A DNA stretch of 9,321 nt, from contig CAZYPX010000072.1 of NCBI GenBank assembly GCA_964649675.1, positions 1-9,321 of the forward strand, in the 5' to 3' direction. The notes beneath the pieces are model-generated. The model saw only the letters and a list, made by a program, of their open reading frames with translations. It ran no database searches and was not told the origin of the DNA. This document shows, in pieces, positions 1-6,456 of this stretch; position 1 is the first letter of the stretch; every line of letters starts with the position of its first letter. The translations under genes were made by a program, and so were the position numbers. The stretch comes from CAZVCG01 sp964649675. Lineage in GTDB: Bacteria > Pseudomonadota > Alphaproteobacteria > UBA9219.

Positions 1-75
1 AAGGACCAGAACGCCACGGCGGGGGTGCTGTACTGCGACAATAAAAAGAAATCGGCTCGAAAGATACGGAAGTAG
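1..75 (+). CDS. 3' end of an unidentified upstream gene (partial)
   Basis: The first 24 codons of the window are open in frame 1 and end at a TAG at 73-75. The first thirteen codons all end in G or C, the pattern of the confident genes here, while the other two forward frames stop at 44 and 82 and lack it. The visible residues end in a basic tail (KKKSARKIRK). The fragment is too short to recognise a family. A PHB gene such as phaA or phaC is often found upstream of phaB, but nothing in this tail resembles the usual C-terminus of a thiolase, so no function is assigned. The call rests only on codon pattern and position. Confidence 0.35.
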   Translation, partial: KDQNATAGVLYCDNKKKSARKIRK

Positions 76-132
76 CTCTTGAAGTCTTTGTCCTTTGCGG
101 GGCGGAGGCAAGGGGGGCTTCAGGCCTTATGC

Positions 133-161
133 TTTAAGGGCGTGATGTATCGAATTATTAC
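133..161 (+). promoter_or_regulatory. weak candidate promoter for phaB
   Basis: TTTAAG (133-138) and TATTAC (156-161) are separated by exactly 17 bp and would start a transcript about 30 bases before the phaB start codon. The -10 box matches four of six consensus positions and the -35 box only three. This is a guess from spacing; phaB could equally be read through from the upstream gene, whose end is about 120 bp away. Confidence 0.2.
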
Positions 162-196
162 CTGAAAACAGAGGAAACGTTAGGAAGGTCGGAATA

Positions 197-919
197 ATGA
201 AAAAAGTAGCGGTGGTAACGGGCGGAACGCGAGGCATAGGCGCGGCGGTGAGCGTTGCGCTTCATACGGCGGGTTACAAGGTGGCGGCGACCTACCAAGG
301 CAACGACAAGGCGGCGGCTACGTTTACCGAAAACACGGGGGTCGCCAACTTCAAGTTCGACGTGAGCGATTATGCGGCTTGTGAAAAGGGGCTGGCGAAA
401 ATCCATAAGGAATTGGGTCCCGTCAGCGTTTTGGTGAACAACGCGGGCATCACGCGCGACGCGTTCCTGCATAAGATGACGGCGGCGCAATGGCACGAGG
501 TCATCAACACCAACCTCAATTCTCTTTTCAACATGACGCGTTTGCTGATCGAGGGCATGCGCGAGCGCGGCTATGGACGCATTGTCAACATCAGCTCCAT
601 CAACGGTCAGGCCGGTCAAATCGGGCAAACCAATTATGCCGCGACGAAGGCCGGGGTTATCGGCTTTACCAAAGCCTTGGCGCTTGAAGTCGCAAGCAAG
701 GGCATCACGGTCAACGCCATCGCGCCCGGGTACATCGATACGGAAATGGTGCGGGCCGTTTCGCCCGAAGTTCTCGACAAGATCGTCGCCAAGATCCCTG
801 TCAAGCGTTTGGGCCATGCCGAGGAAATTGCCCGGTCCGTCGTGTATTTGGCCGATGAAAACAACGGCTTTATAACCGGCGCGACGCTGACCATTAACGG
901 CGGCCAGTATATGGCTTGA
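197..919 (+). CDS. phaB: acetoacetyl-CoA reductase (PhaB/PhbB)
   Basis: NADPH-dependent reductase that turns acetoacetyl-CoA into (R)-3-hydroxybutyryl-CoA, the monomer for PHB synthesis; cytoplasmic. It is a 240-residue classical short-chain dehydrogenase of full length. Visible motifs are the cofactor loop TGGTRGIG at residues 8-15, NNAG at 81-84, an Asn-rich helix at 104-108, catalytic Ser134 and the YxxxK pair Tyr147/Lys151. The stretch SSINGQAGQIGQTNYAATKAG (starting near residue 133) contains the two glutamines, Gln141 and Gln144, typical of acetoacetyl-CoA reductases and separates it from the related FabG. The ATG at 197 follows a purine-rich AGGAAGG at 182-188. No PHB synthase or thiolase lies inside the window; a depolymerase gene lies about 2 kb downstream on the other strand. 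FabG is the alternative, but the GQxGQTNY block makes PhaB clearly more likely. Confidence 0.93.
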   Translation: MKKVAVVTGGTRGIGAAVSVALHTAGYKVAATYQGNDKAAATFTENTGVANFKFDVSDYAACEKGLAKIHKELGPVSVLVNNAGITRDAFLHKMTAAQWHEVINTNLNSLFNMTRLLIEGMRERGYGRIVNISSINGQAGQIGQTNYAATKAGVIGFTKALALEVASKGITVNAIAPGYIDTEMVRAVSPEVLDKIVAKIPVKRLGHAEEIARSVVYLADENNGFITGATLTINGGQYMA

Positions 920-951
920 ATACCCTCTCTTCCGGAAGCAAGGGGAAGCAA

Positions 952-1012
952 CCGCCTTCGCTAAAGCTTCGGCGTGTCCGGCAGGGCAATTTGCGGCGAA
1001 GTCCGAAGGCGG
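952..1012. repeat. inverted-repeat element between phaB and the ABC exporter
   Basis: CCGCCTTCG at 952-960 is an exact reverse complement of CGAAGGCGG at 1004-1012. A second, nested pair CTTCG (967-971) / CGAAG (997-1001) falls inside it, so the 61-base segment can fold into a long interrupted hairpin. The sequence CTTCGCTAAAGCTTCGGCG in its left arm resembles short dispersed palindromic elements I recall from alphaproteobacterial intergenic regions, but I cannot count copies here. No T-run follows on either strand, so it does not look like an intrinsic terminator. It may be a dispersed repeat or a transcript-stabilising structure at the phaB 3' end. Confidence 0.6.
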
Positions 1013-1118
1013 AAGACCAAGGCCTTGCTGCACGTCGAACCCAAGGTTTTTGCGGGTAAGCGGATAATTTCATAATCCGGCGCTTTCGCCCTTGTCGCAT
1101 TGCTGTTATTCCTTCTGG

Positions 1119-2912
1119 ATGTCTTCTACGCACCCTAACGCCTTTTTCTACCTTGCGCGTCAGGCTTGGCTTTACGCGGCTCCCGCGCGTAGGCGGATGG
1201 TTTTGTTTTACGGCCTCAGCGCCGCCGCGAATGCGTTCGTCGTGCTCCAGCCCATCATTCTGGCGTACATCGTCAATACCCTCCAAAAGGGCGGCGAGAC
1301 CATGGTGGCTGATGCCCTGCTATGGTGCGGGGCGTATGCGGGGGCTATTCTCGCGTTCTGGGGGCTTCACGGACCTTCGCGCGTGATCGAACGGCGTGTC
1401 GCGTTCACGGTTTACCGCAGCTTTGTCTCGTCGCTATACCGCAAGGTGACCGAATTGCCTTTGCGCTGGCACGCCGACCATCATACGGGCGACACGATCA
1501 ACCGCGTGACGAAGGCCGGCAAGGCGCTTTTCAAATTCGCGGGCGAACAGTTCATCCCCATCGGTCTGTCGGTGCGCTTCGTCGGCAGCCTTGTCTTTCT
1601 CGCGCTCTACAGCTGGTGGGTCGCGGCCGTGGCTTTTGCCGTCAGCTTCGGGCTTTATCTTGTTATACGTCGTTATGACCGGATCATTATACCGCTTGTC
1701 GGCGTCGTCAATGACCGCGAACACCGCTTGACCGCAGGCGTGTTCGATTACATCGGCAATATCATCACCGTTTTGACGCTCCGCCTTCAAAAGGAGACGC
1801 AACGCGAAATTCGCCGACGCTTTCTCGCCATGCGTCATCCCTTCTGGTGCGAAGGACCTCTTACGGAAGGGAAGTGGGCGACGGTAAGCATCATACTTGT
1901 CCTGATGCAGGCGGGCCAGGTGGGCGCGTACATCGTTTACACGCTGTGGTCGGGCGAACAGCTTTTGATCGGATCGGTCGTCGCGATTTTCCAGTACCAA
2001 CTCATCATCAACCAGATTTTCTATCAGGGCATGTTAAGCGCCGAACAGATCATGCGGTCGATGGTCGATTTCCGCTCTATAGAACCTGTTTTGGAAGATC
2101 ACCGGCGCTTGGGCGATCCCGTGATCGAGGAAAAGCCTCAAGCATGGGAGCGCATCGACATCCGCGGGCTTAACTTCGCGCACCATGAGGGCGAAAACGC
2201 GCCGCAGCACTTAGATAATATCCATCTGGCGTTTCACGCGGGTCAAAAAATAGCGCTGGTCGGCGCCAGCGGCGCGGGTAAATCGACTCTTTTGGCTCTC
2301 ATGCGGAGTTTCTACGAGGCCCGCAACGTCAGGCTGCTCATCGACAACGATTCGCACGACACCCTAAAACCATTGGCGTCGTTCACGACGCTCATTCCCC
2401 AGGACGCCGAGATTTTCGAGAACACGATCCTGTACAACCTTACGCTCGGCATCAATGTTCCTGAAGCCGAAGTGAACGAGGCTTTGCATGTCACGACGTT
2501 CGACGATGTGATCGCGCAGTTGCCGGACGGCATTGAAACCGACATTCGCGAACGCGGCGTGAACCTGTCGGGCGGCCAGAAACAAAGGCTGGCTTTGGCG
2601 CGCGGGCTTCTGGCGGCGCGGGAGTCGTCGTTGCTGCTTCTCGACGAGCCGACGAGCAGCGTCGACATGGAAACCGAAAGCGTGATTTTCGATCGCCTGT
2701 TCGCGGCCATGCCGGACAAAACGATCATCGCCTCGATTCACCGCCTGCATTTGCTGCCGCGCTTCGACTGGATTTGCCTGATCCGTGGCGGCGCGATCGT
2801 TCAGCAAGGAACGTTCCTCGACCTGATCGCGGCGAAGGGCCCGTTCCTCACGCTCTGGCAACAGCATCTGGCTTACGCGGAAACGCCGGAAGATATAGAT
2901 GAGGAGTTATAG
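1119..2912 (+). CDS. ABC exporter, fused transmembrane and ATPase domains (MsbA-like half transporter)
   Basis: A 597-residue half transporter that should work as a dimer in the inner membrane, using ATP to export an unknown substrate. Residues 1-310 hold about six hydrophobic segments (near 27-52, 66-85, two within 145-183, 254-277 and 282-302), with the ATPase after about 345. ATPase motifs are complete: Walker A GASGAGKST at 382-390, Q-loop Gln428, signature LSGGQ at 483-487, Walker B LLLLDEP at 505-511, D-loop SSVD at 513-516 and switch His541. All residues needed for hydrolysis are present. The ATG at 1119 was chosen over a TTG at 1092 in the same frame, which would add nine residues; neither has a clear ribosome binding site. 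The neighbours do not reveal the substrate. It ends 2 bp from the convergent phaZ. Confidence 0.85.
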   Translation: MSSTHPNAFFYLARQAWLYAAPARRRMVLFYGLSAAANAFVVLQPIILAYIVNTLQKGGETMVADALLWCGAYAGAILAFWGLHGPSRVIERRVAFTVYRSFVSSLYRKVTELPLRWHADHHTGDTINRVTKAGKALFKFAGEQFIPIGLSVRFVGSLVFLALYSWWVAAVAFAVSFGLYLVIRRYDRIIIPLVGVVNDREHRLTAGVFDYIGNIITVLTLRLQKETQREIRRRFLAMRHPFWCEGPLTEGKWATVSIILVLMQAGQVGAYIVYTLWSGEQLLIGSVVAIFQYQLIINQIFYQGMLSAEQIMRSMVDFRSIEPVLEDHRRLGDPVIEEKPQAWERIDIRGLNFAHHEGENAPQHLDNIHLAFHAGQKIALVGASGAGKSTLLALMRSFYEARNVRLLIDNDSHDTLKPLASFTTLIPQDAEIFENTILYNLTLGINVPEAEVNEALHVTTFDDVIAQLPDGIETDIRERGVNLSGGQKQRLALARGLLAARESSLLLLDEPTSSVDMETESVIFDRLFAAMPDKTIIASIHRLHLLPRFDWICLIRGGAIVQQGTFLDLIAAKGPFLTLWQQHLAYAETPEDIDEEL

Positions 2913-2914
2913 CC

Positions 2915-4216
2915 TCAAGCTGACAATGCGCACCCGGAATGCTCGCGTATAAAATTAGTCACTGTGGGGCGGATCGATTTTTGCCACTTTGAACCGCTAA
3001 ACAGCCCATAGTGCCCCACATCGGCTTCAACATGTTTGCGTCGCGAAGAAGGAACATTGCGGCATAGGGCGTCGGCGGCCTTAGTTTGGCCCAGCCCGCA
3101 GATATCGTCTTTTTTGCCTTCGATCGTCAGTAATGCGGTTTCCGTAATGGCCTTCGTTTCAACGGGAATTCCGCGCCACATAAACTTTCCTTCGGATAGA
3201 AGGTGTCGGTGAAATACCCTGTCGATCGTTTCGAGAAAAAACTGATCCGCGAGGTCTAAGACTGAAAAATACTCATCATAAAACGCCCCCAATTTTTTCG
3301 CCTTTTCCGTTTCCCCCGTGGCCACATGAAGAAACAGACCGGTTCCTTTTCGCATATGGTTTGTAAGGTTCATCGCAATGAAGTTAAAGAGCTGGACGCC
3401 GCCTGGATAAACGCGCCGCCAGGCGCCGGGCTGGCCAGCCGGCACAAAATCCAGCAAATTAATCTCAAACCACCTAAGGTTATGTGCTTTTGCGAAATCG
3501 TTGACGGCCGTCGGATTTTTCCGTGTGTCGATGGGCGACCCCATCAAGGTGAGCGTTCGCGGCCGTGCCGGATCGTTTTGCTGACACAACAGCGCCGTAG
3601 CGGCCAGTGCCGCAGGGCCGGACTGGCAAACAGCCAAGACGTCTGATTTGTCCCCAACGAGCCTCAGCATAGTCATCAGATCAGTTATGTAATCGTCAAT
3701 GCCAAAGTTGCCTTTATTGATCGGCACCAATCGAGCGTCCACCCATTCGGTAATATAAACATCGTGATAAGGAAGAAGGGCGTTTACCGTGTCGCGCAAA
3801 AGCGTGGCGTTGTGTCCTGATAAGGGCGCGACAATTAATAGTGGCCCGCCGTTTGCCTTTCCATTCCTCACAATCCGTTTGAGCGTAACGAAAGGAGAAA
3901 TAGGCTTGTCGGTTTCAACAACATCCTGCCCGAGATCAAAGGTCGGTTTATCGTAACGCCGGAGTGCCCGATGGCATAAATCATAACCGGCCGCCACGAA
4001 GCTTGTCGGTGGAATGTCACGTAGTGGATTTAAGGGGTCTAAAAGCATGTCGCGCAAGAAGGCGCTCGCGTTCGCGACGGGTTGAGAAACTTCCTGCACA
4101 GCATTGCGAAATGCATAAGGTCCGCAGGTCATCATAAAATTTTGAAGACAATAATCAAAAACTATACTGAAACTTTTATTGACCGCTGACCTAACCTCGC
4201 TGTTGAAAGGAAACAC
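2915..4216 (-). CDS. phaZ: intracellular poly(3-hydroxybutyrate) depolymerase (PhaZ)
   Basis: Thiol-type hydrolase of the alpha/beta-hydrolase fold that breaks down amorphous PHB in native granules, releasing stored carbon. The 433 residues match the usual length of the Ralstonia PhaZ1-type family. Recognisable are the N-terminal region with PLNPLRDIPP (61-70), LLIVAPLSGHNATLLRDTV (126-144) and YITEW (154-158). The nucleophile Cys197 is in AVCQSG, an acid is at Asp370/Asp371 in EGKKDDICGLGQT, and His402 is in GHYGLFSG; these spacings fit the Cys-Asp-His triad known for PhaZ1. There is no signal peptide, consistent with an intracellular enzyme. Translation starts at GTG (4216-4214). The gene is convergent with the exporter, with a 2-bp gap, and looks more A/T-rich than its neighbours, which may mean later acquisition. 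Functionally it opposes phaB at the left of the window. Confidence 0.9.
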   Translation of the reverse strand: MFPFNSEVRSAVNKSFSIVFDYCLQNFMMTCGPYAFRNAVQEVSQPVANASAFLRDMLLDPLNPLRDIPPTSFVAAGYDLCHRALRRYDKPTFDLGQDVVETDKPISPFVTLKRIVRNGKANGGPLLIVAPLSGHNATLLRDTVNALLPYHDVYITEWVDARLVPINKGNFGIDDYITDLMTMLRLVGDKSDVLAVCQSGPAALAATALLCQQNDPARPRTLTLMGSPIDTRKNPTAVNDFAKAHNLRWFEINLLDFVPAGQPGAWRRVYPGGVQLFNFIAMNLTNHMRKGTGLFLHVATGETEKAKKLGAFYDEYFSVLDLADQFFLETIDRVFHRHLLSEGKFMWRGIPVETKAITETALLTIEGKKDDICGLGQTKAADALCRNVPSSRRKHVEADVGHYGLFSGSKWQKSIRPTVTNFIREHSGCALSA

Positions 4217-4465
4217 CGAATTTCTCCTCTTTATAAACGCGTTTGCATGCCCCCGAGGCTATGTGGCCCAATTTTCGGCGTCAACGATTCTAACGAGAAT
4301 AATCGCGTATTAATTAACTGTTGCGCAAGCATGGTTAACGCTGGCGGATCAAGTCAACAGGCAAAAGCCGAAGGCAACTTATTAATTGCAAGAGTCGAAA
4401 CTTATTGCTTATGTATCGGGCCTATGCAGTAATTTGAGTCAGAGGACGATACGTGAGGATAAAGT
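4217..4465. other. A/T-rich intergenic region upstream of phaZ and the small + strand gene
   Basis: This stretch lies between the divergent starts of phaZ and the 59-codon gene and should contain both promoters. It is clearly more A/T-rich than the flanks. It holds the palindromes TTAATTAA (4310-4317) and TTGCGCAA (4321-4328), and TATTAATT twice (4308-4315 and 4380-4387). Candidate promoters are weak: for phaZ, TTGACG (4284-4279) with TAGCCT (4261-4256) at 17 bp; for the + strand gene, TTGCTT (4405-4410) with AGTAAT (4428-4433) at 17 bp. An open frame at 4247-4432 lacks a ribosome binding site and is not called. The regulator PhaR binds TGC-rich sites in other alphaproteobacteria; TTGCGCAA is only a possible operator. 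Confidence 0.4.
4224..4228 (-). promoter_or_regulatory. strong ribosome binding site that fixes the phaZ GTG start
   Basis: On the - strand AGGAG, within the longer purine run AGAGGAGAAA (4221-4230), lies 7 bases before the GTG at 4216-4214. This near-ideal Shine-Dalgarno is the reason the GTG is taken as the start of phaZ. Confidence 0.7.
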
Positions 4466-4645
4466 ATGGAAGTCACGACGATAGATGATGGCGATAAATG
4501 CTATGACATGTTTGTCGAGGCGTATCGTCTGGCGGGCAAAGCTTTAAGGCCGAAGGCAGGCATTATTGGCTTGGCAGCGCGGCTCGCCGAACGCGAGAGG
4601 CAGCTCGGAAGGCAAAAGCTCAAAACTGATTTACAACCCCGATAA
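4466..4645 (+). CDS. small hypothetical protein, 59 residues
   Basis: The ATG at 4466 is preceded by GAGGA (4455-4459) with 6 bases between, a good ribosome binding site, and the frame runs to TAA at 4643-4645. The protein starts MEVTTIDDGDKCYDMFVEAY, continues with an amphipathic, Arg/Lys-rich part containing AGIIGLAARLAERERQLGRQ (31-50), and ends in a basic tail. It probably forms one or two helices; there is no signal peptide and no clear membrane segment. Codon choice is reasonable for this genome (many G/C third positions), unlike the flanking A/T-rich DNA. I do not recognise the family. Lying divergently from phaZ it might relate to PHB granules or their regulation, but that is only position. 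It may also be a chance frame. Confidence 0.5.
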   Translation: MEVTTIDDGDKCYDMFVEAYRLAGKALRPKAGIIGLAARLAERERQLGRQKLKTDLQPR

Positions 4646-4724
4646 CACATTTTTGCCTCGGCGCAATATTCGCCATACCCGATATTTCAGCTAAAATATG
4701 CTGATTGTAACCGATATTCCGCTC

Positions 4725-4762
4725 AAAAAAGACCGGGTTTGGCCAGTGTCCCGTAAATCCGG
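4725..4762 (-). terminator. second candidate terminator (distal repeat copy)
   Basis: The same hairpin and six-T tract as in the proximal copy, 75 bp further downstream of gloB. The single base difference between copies falls in the short stem: here CGGGA faces ACCCG, so the closing T-A pair is lost and the 5-bp stem becomes 4 bp. It would act as a weaker backup terminator. Confidence 0.45.
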
Positions 4763-4799
4763 ATGAGGGCTTTTACCGTTTGTAACCGATATTCCGCTC

Positions 4800-4837
4800 A
4801 AAAAAGACCGGGTTTGGCCAGTGACCCGTAAATCCGG
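4800..4837 (-). terminator. candidate intrinsic terminator for gloB (proximal repeat copy)
   Basis: Read on the - strand, beginning 11 bases after the gloB stop codon, CGGGT (4828-4824) can pair with ACCCG (4813-4809), followed by GTC and six T residues (4805-4800). A longer outer pairing, CCGGATTT (4837-4830) with AAACCCGG (4815-4808), is also possible with one A-C mismatch. Hairpin plus T-run directly after a stop codon is the expected layout of a factor-independent terminator; the stem is modest in strength. Confidence 0.55.
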
Positions 4838-4847
4838 ATGAGGGCTT

Positions 4848-5639
4848 TTACCGTCCCTCGAACCGGTCCTTGGCCGAGCGCAGGGCTCCGAAGATGGCGG
4901 CGGGATCGGCTCCATCGGTGGCGAAGCCTGTCCTGTTCAGGATTTTCTGGAAGGCTGGATCGTCGACGCGCAAAAACGGGTTCAGTTTCTTTTCGACGCC
5001 GAGCGTCGAAGGCAGGGTCGGCGCGCCTTTGCGGCGCAAGGCGGCGACGTTATCGACATAGGCCTTAAGCTCAACGTTGTTCTTGTCCAGCAGCAAGGCG
5101 AACTGCCCGTTGCGTTCCGTGTACTCGTGTCCCGCGTAGACAAGCGTATCGTCCGGCAAAGCGCGCAGCTTGGTCAGCGAAACCCACATTTCGGCCGAAG
5201 AGCCTTCGAACAGGCGGCCGCAGCCCAAAGAAAACAGGCAGTCGCCCGTAAACAAGGCCTTGAGTCTCGGGAAATAATATGACGTATGGCCGACGGTATG
5301 GCCGGGCGTTTCCATGACATAGCCCTTGATGTCGGAAAACGTCACGATGGCGCCCTCGTCCACGGAGCGCGACAAACCCTCAAGGCGAGTCTCTTCCTTC
5401 GATGGCCCGATGATGGGCGCGCCGTATTCGTGCTGGAGCTTGCCGTTGCCGCCCGTGTGGTCGTGGTGGTGGTGGGTGATCAGGATCAGCGCGAGATGCA
5501 GGTCTTTTTTGCGTAAATAGCGCAGAACTACGTCGGCGTCGCACGGATCGATGGCCATAGCAAGGCCAAGCGCGCTGTCGCTGACCATATAGATGTAATT
5601 GTCGGCCCCCGAGGGCAGGATATCGATCGAAAAAGTCAT
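4848..5639 (-). CDS. gloB: hydroxyacylglutathione hydrolase (glyoxalase II)
   Basis: Hydrolyses S-D-lactoylglutathione to D-lactate and glutathione, the second step of methylglyoxal detoxification; cytoplasmic. The 263 residues match the usual length. The metallo-beta-lactamase domain shows the metal-binding motif THHHHDH at 55-61 (His56, His58, Asp60, His61), His114 in TPGHT, bridging Asp133 in FTGDCLF and His171 in AGHEYT. The GCGRLFEG block (139-146) and the C-terminal KKLNPFLR (217-224), part of the glutathione-binding domain, are specific to glyoxalase II over other metallo-hydrolases. The ATG at 5639 has only a weak AGGG upstream. The gene is divergent from the methyltransferase with 28 bp between chosen starts, and its stop lies inside the 75-bp tandem repeat. 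Confidence 0.94.
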   Translation of the reverse strand: MTFSIDILPSGADNYIYMVSDSALGLAMAIDPCDADVVLRYLRKKDLHLALILITHHHHDHTGGNGKLQHEYGAPIIGPSKEETRLEGLSRSVDEGAIVTFSDIKGYVMETPGHTVGHTSYYFPRLKALFTGDCLFSLGCGRLFEGSSAEMWVSLTKLRALPDDTLVYAGHEYTERNGQFALLLDKNNVELKAYVDNVAALRRKGAPTLPSTLGVEKKLNPFLRVDDPAFQKILNRTGFATDGADPAAIFGALRSAKDRFEGR

Positions 5640-5667
5640 GGCCCTATTGTGCCAAGGTCGTGCTAAG

Positions 5668-6426
5668 ATGAGGTTAATGAGCCTAGATATCGTTGATTTG
5701 CGAGAATTTTACATAAATCCGCTGGGTCAGGCGGCGCGTCGCTTGCTGCGCACGCGTTTGGCCCGCATTTGGCCTCGTGTCGAGGGGAAAAAGGTGCTTT
5801 CTTTGGGATACGGCACGCCTTTGCTGCGCCCTTTTCTGGATGAGGCGGCGCAAGTCATGGTCATGATGCCCGGCGAGCAGGGGGTGGCCTATTGGCCCCG
5901 CGAAGGCCCCAACACGACATGCTTAACGGATTTAAACAATTTGCCGCTTCCCGACGAATCCGTTGATCGCGTGATCGTGATGCACGCGCTTGAAACCGCC
6001 CGCGAACCCGAGGCCGTCTTGCGCGAGGTCTGGCGCGTTCTGAAAGGCGAGGGACGCGCCTTGTTCATCGTGCCGAACCGCAGGGGCCTGTGGGCGCATA
6101 GCGACAACACGCCTTTTGGCACCGGAAGACCCTATTCCTCCCATCAGCTGAAGCGCGCGTTGCGCAAGCAGGGATTTTTGGTCGAGCGTTTTTGGTGCGC
6201 GCTTTTTATGCCGCCCTTTCAAGTCAGGCTTTCGATGGCGCTGTCGGAGGTTTGGGAGAGGGGCGTGGGCTGGTTGTTTCCGGGTTTTGGCGGTCTGGTT
6301 GTTATGGAGGCCAGCAAACAGATTTACAGCACGATCCTCATGAAAAAGCGCGAGCGGTCGCGGCGGCTCGTTTTGTCCTTGCCTCTTCCCTTTCCCTCGG
6401 GCCCCGTTCCCGTCCGCAGGGATTGA
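5668..6426 (+). CDS. class I SAM-dependent methyltransferase-like protein
   Basis: A 252-residue protein with a methyltransferase type 11 fold; substrate unknown. The core has a cofactor-loop region VLSLGYGTP at residues 43-51 (degenerate compared with the usual ExGxGxG), an acidic-loop strand NLPLPDESVDRVIVMHALE near 91-109 and a LREVWRVLKGEGRALFIVPN segment near 118-137. The N-terminal DIVDLREFY and the PNRRGLWA and TPFGTGRPYS blocks match, from memory, a family encoded beside gloB in many alphaproteobacteria. The last 25 or so residues are basic and proline-rich and look like a variable tail. The start is uncertain: ATG at 5668 is used, ATG at 5677 (beginning MSLDIVDL) is equally possible, and an upstream start at 5599 would overlap gloB. 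It is the first gene of the + strand run. Confidence 0.8.
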   Translation: MRLMSLDIVDLREFYINPLGQAARRLLRTRLARIWPRVEGKKVLSLGYGTPLLRPFLDEAAQVMVMMPGEQGVAYWPREGPNTTCLTDLNNLPLPDESVDRVIVMHALETAREPEAVLREVWRVLKGEGRALFIVPNRRGLWAHSDNTPFGTGRPYSSHQLKRALRKQGFLVERFWCALFMPPFQVRLSMALSEVWERGVGWLFPGFGGLVVMEASKQIYSTILMKKRERSRRLVLSLPLPFPSGPVPVRRD

Positions 6427-6456
6427 GCAGAGGCGCTTTGTTTCGTAAATTTCGAT

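Larger units (their letters stand above)
4705..4854. repeat. tandem duplication of a 75-bp unit (4705-4779 and 4780-4854)
   Basis: Two directly adjacent 75-bp copies differ at a single base (T at 4749, A at 4824), with the match breaking off immediately outside both ends. Each contains, on the + strand, six A residues, CCGGGTTT, a 14-base loop and AAATCCGG. The second copy includes the last bases of gloB with its TAA stop (4848-4850). The near identity implies recent duplication or conversion. The period is a multiple of three and one - strand frame stays open through both copies, giving a 25-residue peptide repeat (containing SPHPDLR and TGQTRSFLSG). That frame is shifted relative to gloB and has no ribosome binding site, so I read the unit as non-coding. 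Confidence 0.92.

Noticed and set aside
929..938. CTTCCGGAAG palindrome flanked by CCCT and AGGG just after phaB, as a terminator
   Set aside because: It has no loop unless inner pairs open, and no T-run follows; the flanking pairs are separated by mismatches.
158..1033. A 291-codon open frame opposite phaB
   Set aside because: Shadow of phaB caused by its G/C third-position bias; no recognisable domain, and phaB motifs are unambiguous.
1061..1079. CGGAT / ATCCG inverted repeat upstream of the ABC exporter as an operator
   Set aside because: Five-base arms around an A/T-rich centre are too weak to separate from chance, and no known operator consensus is matched.
4321..4328. TTGCGCAA palindrome as a PhaR operator
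   Set aside because: Only eight bases, a sequence expected by chance in several kilobases, and no regulator gene in the window to support it.
4247..4432. A 61-codon + strand open frame upstream of the small gene
   Set aside because: No ribosome binding site, low-complexity A/T-rich composition and no recognisable protein features.
4691..4915. A 74-codon - strand open frame with a 25-residue internal repeat (SPHPDLR, TGQTRSFLSG)
   Set aside because: It overlaps gloB out of frame, has no ribosome binding site and exists only because the 75-bp DNA repeat length is a multiple of three.
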